Shown here in pieces: positions 56,201 through 64,000 of a stretch of DNA of 64,000 nucleotides. Origin of the DNA: Blasia pusilla. Lineage: Eukaryota > Marchantiophyta > Marchantiopsida > Blasiales. The stretch is from contig CM114272.1 in assembly GCA_050084515.1 (NCBI GenBank), positions 53,134,001-53,198,000 of the forward strand, read 5' to 3'. The notes beneath the pieces are model-generated. The model made no database searches and was not told the origin of the DNA. It was given only the letters and a program-made list of their open reading frames with translations. The position numbers were made by a program, and so were the translations under genes. The stretch's first letter is position 1, and every line of letters starts with the position of its first letter.

Positions 56201-58000
56201 AAATCTTTGAGGTTTTTCATTTTGCAACTAAAAGAGGTCTATGCTATATTAATCTATGACACCATGGTGATTCTCACACAATAATATTATAGATGAACTA
56301 TATATGCGGCATATGAGATGGACACATAAAGTGGGAGTCTATCCCTTTCCATCAATCACAAAATTAAAGAAGGTATTTACGAAAAGAGTGGAGAGAATTG
56401 CCTTTGTCGATCCCTTTGCATCCAAAATAAGAAGAATACAAGGCATGAATAAAAGTGATGGAAAAGCCCATCCGAAGTAGAAGAAGAGGAGATAAGAGAG
56501 TTGAGAAACTTGGAGCCCATAATCGCCAATGTGAGAAGAAAAGGGGGAATCCCATAAAGTCTAATTTCACCAACAACAAGAACAATTTCAACAAAAATGA
56601 AGACTAACAACTAACAAGAGGGCCTTTAGAAGTAGCATCTTCCATTGCTTGAAGCCACCTTAGAAGCCCATCGGTTTGGACATGTTATATAGCAATGGAG
56701 ACCTATTGTCTACGATATAGGAATGTAGTAGGCAAAGACAACCCTTTTCTTGAGTGGATGAGTTGGGCATACTTACTAAAGAAAGCATCAAATCTCTTAA
56801 TCATGGCCCCATACATCTAAAGAGCTAATGGGAAAGAACATTGTCCTATGTAAAGATGGTTGTAAAAGCAACTCTTCTTCCTCGCCATTGCTCCTTCTAG
56901 TAATATCCCTTTTACTATCATATGTGCTCGCATTGACTTGTAGGTGGGATCTGAAACGACAACATCTGCCACCACCACATTAGCCTCCCATGTCATGTAG
57001 ACGTTTAGGGTACTTGCCCGAAGGAGAGAAACTCACATGGAGTCCGAAACCAGAGGGTGTCCATCCCCTTCCCCATCAATTCGATGCCTTCTCCATGGGG
57101 AGTAAGCTCTCAATCATAGGAATAGAGGGGATCGATGGTGGTTCATCCCCATTCTTGGAGAGAGTCCCACTATCAATTTCCCTTCCCTTTTGGAACTCCT
57201 TTCCCCCTTTTTTTCAGCCTTAGTAGAAGATCTTTTGAATCATTTGGGACGCGCGGCGTAGATTAACATTGATTTTAATTTTTAACACATTGAGATAATC
57301 ATATTTAATTAAAATGTACGTTTCTTAAATCAAGAAAACCTTAAAAACATATAGTTTCGACACTTATTCACACGTGCATGAAAACGTAAATATAAAAGAA
57401 TATATTTAATAAAAAAAACTTTAATAATGTTTTGAGAGAAGGTTTTTCATAAAAATGCATATACAAACATCGAATGAGAAATTTGACAGACAAACTGGTC
57501 GTTTATTTATTGATTGAAGTCCACTGCTCCCATAAGGAATTTCCTCTCTATATGGGACCCCAATAGCCAGTTCTGGCGCTTTGTTTGGAGTGCGCTGCCA
57601 CGTCACCGTTATTTCAAGTATTCCATAAGATTCGCCCCAAAGATCCCTACGGGAATGCGGACGGCTCTAAGTGTCAGTGCGCAGCCACGTCACCGTCCTA
57701 CGTGTCCAGCACGACCGACAAAGGCCACGCAGAGAGTTCCCACTCCTCGAATAAACAGGTAAACCGTAATAATTACATTTACGCAAACCCTGCTCACCCT
57801 AAACATTGCCGCCACGTGGAACCCCCTAGGAGCACGGAGTGATCGGGACCGCAGATCTCAGTGGCTGCACCCTCGAAATGCGATAACTCTCGCACGTAAA
57901 CTCGGTTAGTGATGGTAACGGAATATTGACAGCGGGAGTTCGAGACTTGAGTGCACTGCTTCACGCAGATCAAGTCATTACGCTCGGCGACTGCCTCGGC
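53290..58000. other. AT-rich intergenic sequence with Helitron-like ends
   Basis: No intact gene. Plus-oriented Helitron-like 5' end at 53775 (A|TCTATATTATTATTGG) and a minus-oriented 3' end at 53903. Frames such as 56364-56594 (minus) are hydrophobic by base composition only. GC rises again from ~57500. Confidence 0.5.
53903..53935 (-). other. Helitron-like 3' end (hairpin plus CTAG)
   Basis: On the minus strand a cccgtgca/tgcac-type palindrome (53918-53932) is followed 10 nt later by CTAG|T (53906-53903). The same plan is seen at 23652 and 24082. The element would extend to higher coordinates; its 5' end was not identified. Confidence 0.5.
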
Positions 58001-60825
58001 AGGCGCCTTCTCGGTGAGCCGGCCGACAAGGTTTAGAACTTCCCGATGTCAATCCGAGACGTGAAGAGCATTCCCGCTCGAAAAACAGGAGTTTCCGCGC
58101 GAAATATAGAAATTACCGGTTCAAACCTTCCCGGTGGTAATAATAATAATAATAATAATAACCACCGGAGTTAGGGGAACTAGTGGCCGAAGAGTCTAAT
58201 AACTAACCACTCGGGATCCTCTTCCTACAGCACCCTCACTACTCGCAGCAGTGAGTACACCGTCGTGACCGTCCATCTACTTCATCATCGACGGCTCGAA
58301 GTCCCACGCCTCGTAAATGCGCAGGTTTGAATCGGCGACGTCGTCCGGAATGGATGGCGCCTCTCCTTCCTTCCTTCCCGTCCGCAGACGCACCACAGTT
58401 GACGTCGCCGTCCGTGGGATGTCGTGAACGGCCTCGGGTTTCGGACTGCGTTGCGTTCGGAGTTCGCTCTTCGCAGGACTCCTGTACTGTACTAGAGCGT
58501 TCATTGCATGCATAGCGTTGTGGATAGCACATGAACTTGACGCATTCATTTGTTTGATTTGTTTTTTTGGGGGTGGGGGTGGGGGGTCATGCATAGCTTT
58601 CACGCTTTGTCCAGCTAAACGGAGCATGGGCCAAGAATCAGCCACGCTATCATTACACAATTGGGTGACGCGTTTCATGGGCTGGAGGTAGTAGCCATAT
58701 GGGAAAGGGTGTAGTATGATAATTTTTTTTTTCATAATTAGCTTTTTGGAATTTTTAAATGTAATTTTAAATCTATTTCGAGGAAAAAAATACCAAGTGC
58801 TTACGAGGGGAGGGAAGTTTACGAAGTGGAGAGTCACTCTCCGATAACAATATGGATGTGGGAGGTGGAAGCGATGATGTGTTGAGTCAAATGATATAAT
58901 CATCTTGCTTTGGAAAATACATTCTATTGCAAAAAATAGATTTCAAAAGGGGAGAAAGAAGGGGGATGACCTATCGTGAAGGGGAAGAGTTAAAAAATGA
59001 AAAGGAAAGTGGTAAAAAGTTAGTCAATCAGCAAGTTATGTGATAAATAGTTTGAAATATATTCGACACGAACACTAATGGTTGGTCGAACGTGAATGGA
59101 TGATGAGATAAGTGGCCACCAACCATTTCGACGTATCGATGCCGACATTTTTGCACGTTGCACTATCATCGATTGTCGAAATTAAGTAGTGCCAACGTAG
59201 AGAAAAGGAATATGAGAAGGAGCTAGTAAACGAGTTTTGAAGGAATGGTAAGCATATAGTTTTAGGAGAGTATCAAAAGACACATGTAAGCATAAAAAAA
59301 CTTCTATTCCAAAAGGAATAAAAGCATTTATTGCATGTCTCATCGCAAAACTTCTCTCCTTGATTCTTGCTATTGCCTCGTTCGTGGAACCTTCAGTGTA
59401 TATATTCTGACACACTAAGTTACAAAATGTTGGATAAGAAATTACGAGATCACCCAACATATGGAAATCACATCGGAACATAACAAGATCAACTCGTCAA
59501 CTAGAGGTTTCTTTTGTAGTGGAAGTTCGGACATGTAAATTTGTTTGCCCAAGGATATTCATTGAAGTACGATTCAATGATGTTATTACTTTCGTGGTGT
59601 CACATCATGGATTAGCATTAGTTCTCCACCGTATTTACATTAGAGAATATGGATACCCTTTGCTTCTATACGCTCCCCGTATAGATAATTATACACACCT
59701 AGAAGAAAAGAATGAGGACAAGGATGAGGAAGTCCAAGGCATAACCACAAATCTATCGAGAATATACTACGTGGAAGATGAAATGGAAGAATAAGAGGAT
59801 TTGCAATAATCAAAGCCCCACGTTTATTTACCCACATATGAACGTAGATAAACAATCTCAATGAGGATAAGAGGTTTATTACAAGAGAATGTTGGAAAAG
59901 TTTTTTTGATTCAAATTCTCAGAGATTAGCTCTTGAAGTTGATCAAGCCCTTTTGTAATCAATTGACTAAAGGGAGATAGAATTTCTTGTGAACCAAAAA
60001 AAATAAGAGCTTGGGAAGACCTCAATTTTTTGTTGGAATAAGAGATGCTCCTTCTCTACATAAGATACATGATCCATCAAGATAGTTGCATCTCCTTTGA
60101 AGAACCTTGAAGCTATAATGAAGGCAATCCATGGCCAACTACCTTTTCAAGTTCTTGGTGTAGATGCGACTATTGAGGGAAAACCCATATTTGCATACGA
60201 GCGTACTTTATGGAGATAATGGGTTCCCTACGTCTTGGGCAGTTTTTTCCCAATACTTCCCAATACTCATATCGTCAAATGGTAAGTCTTGAAGTTTTTC
60301 CAGTCCTAGAAAAATATTTGACAATAGTACTTACTTTTAATCCTTTTCTTGGACTAATGATTTAAAAAGAAAAAGAAAATTTATTGATTGAAAATTTCCA
60401 AGTCATCATATAATGGAGTTCTCTTGCGGATTATATGCATAGTTGGTAGATCGAGATAAAGAAATTCTTGTTCTCTTCATGAACCTCTCGATAAAAAGAA
60501 GAAGATGAAATGTCGTTTCTTTGAATTATCATTATTTTTATCAGAGATCCATATGAAATTAAGACACTTTCAAAGAGTACCATCTCATTGTATAATCTAC
60601 TGGGAATATTGATTCCAAGTTCTAACAAGAAAACTTCCCAAACCTCGATATACTCCTACGTCTCTCTTCTTTTGTGCAAATAGACATCACTGCCAACATA
60701 CATCATATGTTAAGCATACAAGTCTAAGATCAATCTAACCATGAATACTAATACATCCACACATAAACAATTGAACAATGCTAATATAAAATGTGGAGTT
60801 GATGAAATATGTCATCGGCTATGCC
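58001..60825. other. Intergenic, GC-rich patch then AT-rich sequence
   Basis: 58001-58550 is GC-rich with short frames on both strands, none recognised. It contains a (TAA)n run at ~58138-58160 enclosed by ggtggt/accacc. 58550-60825 is AT-rich; the plus frame 59519-59794 lacks an ATG and recognisable features. Confidence 0.5.
58130..58170. repeat. (TAA)n microsatellite within a small palindrome
   Basis: About eight TAA units are framed by ccggtggt and accaccgg, an 8-bp perfect inverted repeat. Confidence 0.9.
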
Positions 60826-61140
60826 TCACTCAAGCATCCACTCAATGATATACATTGCGGTAGCAATAAGAAACAACCTACAATGAACCCATAATATGTG
60901 TGATCTCCGATAAATCCTAGCCCACTTTTCAAGAGAGAATCCATGCTCGGTACATGCAAGCTCCACTATATTAGTGATCCCAACATGAGTCTGATCTAAG
61001 GAAGATATGATTTGAATGCGCTTCATCTGAGATATATCCCCCTTAGGCACCTCCATAGATGACCTATACATACAGGTAACCTCCTCCTCCTTGCAGGTCA
61101 CCAACAACCTGGAGTACATAAGGTACCAACTTCCAAACAA
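60826..61140 (-). pseudogene. Unidentified coding fragment, repeated at 48.6 kb
   Basis: An open minus-strand frame of about 104 codons with protein-like composition (YSRLLVTCKEEEVTCMYR; HVGITNIVELACTEHGFSLE). A diverged copy at 48565-48680 preserves the second block at the amino-acid level, so selection acted on the protein before decay. It is probably part of a transposon-encoded protein. I do not recognise a domain. Confidence 0.5.
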
Positions 61141-62289
61141 CTACGTATGGTTATCTCATAAGACCAACTACTACTTAATTTCTACCTAATCCTCGAACCC
61201 TATAGGCCCAAGTGACTCTAGAGAAAGGAAAAGAGGGTCAACCTCTCCAAGGTTGCCACTTCTCAGAAGGGAAGGGTGACCTATGCTCGTAGGTCACTTC
61301 CTAAGAGTATGTCACATGTGACCTCTTCAAATGGAGAAGTACAAGATCCCTCTAAGGCCTCAATATTATCTTGTCCTACGTCTTATCCGCCATGACACTC
61401 ATGATCGTGGCTTGTATACACTCCCAAGTTCCTCTCCTTCAAGAATAGCAGATTTCTAAATAGGCTCTCACCTTCAAAATCTACAATGTGAAATCTCCAC
61501 AACAACCCTAAACTTTCAAGAAAGTTTAATCATATTCATGTTACAATTTTCTTATGTTCTTAGAAAATCCTCAATTCTAACCCTTTACAACTAATTTTCA
61601 AATCCATAATCCATTAAGGGAAGTCTATCTTCATTGGGAATATGCTTTAATGCAATAAGAGAGAGGAAGACTTAGGAATGTATGCAATGATAGCAAGTTG
61701 GGATTCATCCATTTGGCTTTATCCAGATACTATGTTAGGAAATATTGCTTTCACGCTTTAAAAGTAGATATGTTCCCTTACCATTCTCCTTATGATTTCC
61801 TTCGCTTTTCACTTACTCGTCTTATTGTATATTGGGAATAACTAATTTTCCCCCTTAGAAGTTTTTGTGGAAGGTAAAGACACTCTTATATTAGAGTGAC
61901 AAATGTCTTACATTCAAATGCAATATAAAATAAATTTCCCCGGTATGATACTTTTAAAGGAGCTTCATGTCCTAGGGAGAAGAAATAACTCCTTATTTTA
62001 GTTTAAATTATCTTTAAATTTTAAAAAATTAAAAAATAATTGATTGTGATATAGTGATTGAATCTTCAAGCTATCTAACCTATTGTATTATTATGGGAGA
62101 TTGTCATCCTTATTTTCTATCCTCTCTTATGTTGACACTCAATCCTATCAACCAATAGGATCTCTCTCTCTCTCTCTCTCTCTCAACACTTTGGGGATTC
62201 TATTAAATAATTGGTAATTTATTTAATATAATAAAAAATTTAAATACCAATTATTAACCATGAATAATCACATTATTGGCATCCTCCAA
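61141..62289. other. AT-rich intergenic sequence
   Basis: No gene recognised. It contains a (TC)n run at ~62161-62184 and a Helitron-family-like word tattattatgggagattgtc at ~62088. Confidence 0.5.
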
Positions 62290-62847
62290 TAGTAATCTAT
62301 ACTATTAACATCATTATTTCTTAACACTTCTCCAAAAATATTGGATTCCTAAAAAAACTAGTAGGAATAAATTGGAAAAAATTACATTAAATATCTTGAA
62401 AAAGTTTTTAAAAATGCAAAAGGAGTAAAAAAAAAAGGGTTATAATGCACAATAAAGTTTGCTAACATCATTTTCTTCACCTTATTGACTTTGTGAATAT
62501 TTTTTATTTTGAAAAGAAAATTTCCTCCCTAAGTCTTTCAAAATTTTACATTTTAAAATTTAAAAGGAAAGGAAAACTGTAGAAAATTTAATAAGGATGA
62601 CTTTCATTTTTATGTCCCACCTCCTTAATTTTTTCAAAAAATAAATTTAAGAAATTCATGAAAAAATAAACCCTATTCCTTAAAGGTCTACAATGAAGGA
62701 AAAAAAATCTCCTTCGAAGTCCTCCCCCTCTCACTCCCATTCCTTAACTTAATTACCCCTCAACACCTTAATTCTTGTTCTTAGGAAATTGGACAATGTC
62801 GTCTCTTTCCTCTCTTAATAATATTCTTCCTCTATTAATAATATAGA
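62290..62847 (-). mobile_element. Helitron-like repeat, minus orientation, partial
   Basis: On the minus strand it starts TCTATATTATTAATAGAGG at 62847. It then shares with 22925-24085 the blocks aagaattaagg.gttgaggggtaattaagttaa, gggag.gagaggg and aattaaggaggtgggac.taaaaat. Immediately upstream, on the same strand, lies CTAG (62851-62848), the 3' end of another such element, giving a head-to-tail junction. The 3' end of this copy was not found with confidence. Confidence 0.45.
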
Positions 62848-63656
62848 CTAGTAATTTTTTTCCCATGCAATACACTCAACAAGATGGATGGAAATGAAAA
62901 TACTAGAAAAAATGATGAATATAAGAAGCCATTACATTAGACATATGTTGAAATTACAAAGTTGACGAGCCACTAGTAAAGATAATTTTTGCGTAAATAT
63001 ATGAATAATCTTGAAAAAATATTTTTCATCTTTAAAAAGAATATCTTCTCTCTTATTAATTTAGAAAGAAATTAGTTATTATTATTTTTCTGACCCCTAT
63101 CTCTCAATTAATAAAAGAAATAATTGACTTTGATCCAAAGTTTGTTTCAATTTTTTTTTAGAAAATCTTATTTTATTTTTTAATTTAAATTATTTCCATC
63201 CTTTTCCCACTTTTCTATTATCATCTTTTCTCATTTTTTCCAAAATAAATTTCCCTTCCAAAATTAAGTGAAATAAAAATTTAATTTATATTTAAATAAT
63301 AACTTTAAAAATGAGACAATCAATTTAATATGTAAGAGATTCTTAATTTTTCACCATGATCATTTTTAATTAAAATTTTAAAATAAAATTAAGATAATTA
63401 TTATAATATCTTTTCGATTCATTTAGGTAAAATTTAAAAAAAGTTGAAAGGTTTCACCTACATGGCTTATCGAGAGCAAAAATTGACGCCCTTAATAATA
63501 CCAAAAAAAGATACCCATAATCCCATAACCATAGTACCATAAAAATACCCATGATCCCAGAACTAATGTGCGGTCCTTTGAGAGGGGTAATGAGAAAGTA
63601 ATTATTATCTGTATTGGATGTTTGGCCAAGGAAGAAAAACTTGTAAGTTCTGTAAG
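62848..63656. other. AT-rich intergenic sequence
   Basis: Starts with a Helitron-like 3' end on the minus strand (gcatgggaaaaaaattaCTAG). The rest is A/T-rich low-complexity sequence; nothing coding was recognised. Confidence 0.5.
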
Positions 63657-64000
63657 TTCCGTGCGTCTTCTCCTCTTGAATGTCAATCTTTAGTGTTGCG
63701 GAAACGTATGTTCAATATGACACTCTCATCGCCGATCTGCATACAAACACACTCACCTTAGTCTGGTCTGGGTCAATCGGCCTTCCAACCGACCGAGTTC
63801 TTTACTCGACACCTCATCAAGCTCAACCTTTCCTAGTTCCTGGCTTCCCAACACGGGCAAGTCTTCTGAAACTTGGGATAAACTTTTTGGTTAGTCAAGA
63901 CACCTAAAATAACGTTTGCGTGCCCAGCGGCCCAAACTATCCAATGGACCTCGTACGAGCCCCTAAATCGAGACCCAACTAAATGAGTCGCTGGTTGGAA
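63657..64000 (-). repeat. LTR family B fragment, cut by the window end
   Basis: The plus strand shares gtcaatctttagtgttgcgg, caagctcaacctt, cctagttcctggc.cccaaca and cctcgt.cgag.ccc.aaatcgagaccca with 21450-21760, so it has the orientation of the element B LTR. It continues beyond the window; whether an internal region is attached is unknown. Confidence 0.85.

Noticed and set aside
56364-56610. Hydrophobic minus-strand frames resembling small membrane proteins
   Set aside because: The hydrophobicity follows from T-rich sequence on that strand; two overlapping frames show the same bias.
58239-58903. Minus-strand frames of about 100-210 codons
   Set aside because: The N-terminal part reads through AT-rich repeat-like sequence and includes a proline run from a G tract; no recognisable domain, no splice-supported model.
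59519-59794. Acidic-tailed 91-codon frame
   Set aside because: Begins without an ATG in AT-rich sequence and has no homologous feature.

Overview
The window looks like nuclear DNA of a land plant. It is repeat-rich: three short host-gene islands of higher GC sit in AT-rich sequence filled with decayed transposons. Three things point to a plant: Ty3/gypsy elements (one with an initiator-tRNA-Met type primer-binding site and a 1-kb LTR), an ABCC (MRP-type) ABC transporter with a plant-like first nucleotide-binding domain, and a small membrane protein carrying a C-terminal SVLMPGQ..PT motif that I know from land-plant proteins. The methyltransferase-carrying gypsy element and the uninterrupted large ABCC frame suggest a bryophyte or other seedless plant, but this is inference; no species can be named.

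Layout. 1-7.0 kb: decayed retroelement debris (LTR family 'A' pieces, a gag zinc-knuckle relic, a 364-bp direct/inverted repeat family). 7.0-15.0 kb: host island with an intronless frame for an orphan multi-pass membrane protein (9661-10485), a perfect 42-bp inverted repeat (12524-12628) and a 49-bp minisatellite (13043-13433). 15.83-16.83 kb: complete solo LTR of family 'B' with a TTCTA target duplication. 19.07-22.43 kb: truncated gypsy element B (LTR, PBS, gag, protease, start of RT). 22.9-24.1 kb: a Helitron-like element. 25.0-31.0 kb: host island with the ABCC transporter (26740-30831). 33.889-43.331 kb: a nearly complete, decayed 9.4-kb Ty3/gypsy element A on the minus strand. 44.4-45.7 kb: degenerate LTR B. 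46.8-49.2 kb: several tandem repeats. 50.3-53.2 kb: host island with a two-exon gene on the minus strand and a possible stranded first exon on the plus strand. 53.2-64 kb: mostly AT-rich debris with Helitron-like ends, closing with part of another LTR B.

The most interesting object is element A. Its frames read, in order, gag with CCHC knuckle, retropepsin-like protease, a C5-cytosine DNA methyltransferase domain (motif I, PCQ, ENV, a late MGFP motif), reverse transcriptase, RNase H, integrase, and a terminal PHD finger. Almost all of it lies in one reading frame, with one net shift near a 31-bp minisatellite inside the methyltransferase and a local shift in the protease. The element thus appears to have encoded both a DNA-methylation writer and a histone-tail-reader-type domain. 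It is now dead: every in-frame stop I read is TAG or TGA, many one C-to-T step from CAG or CGA, which fits deamination of methylated cytosines.
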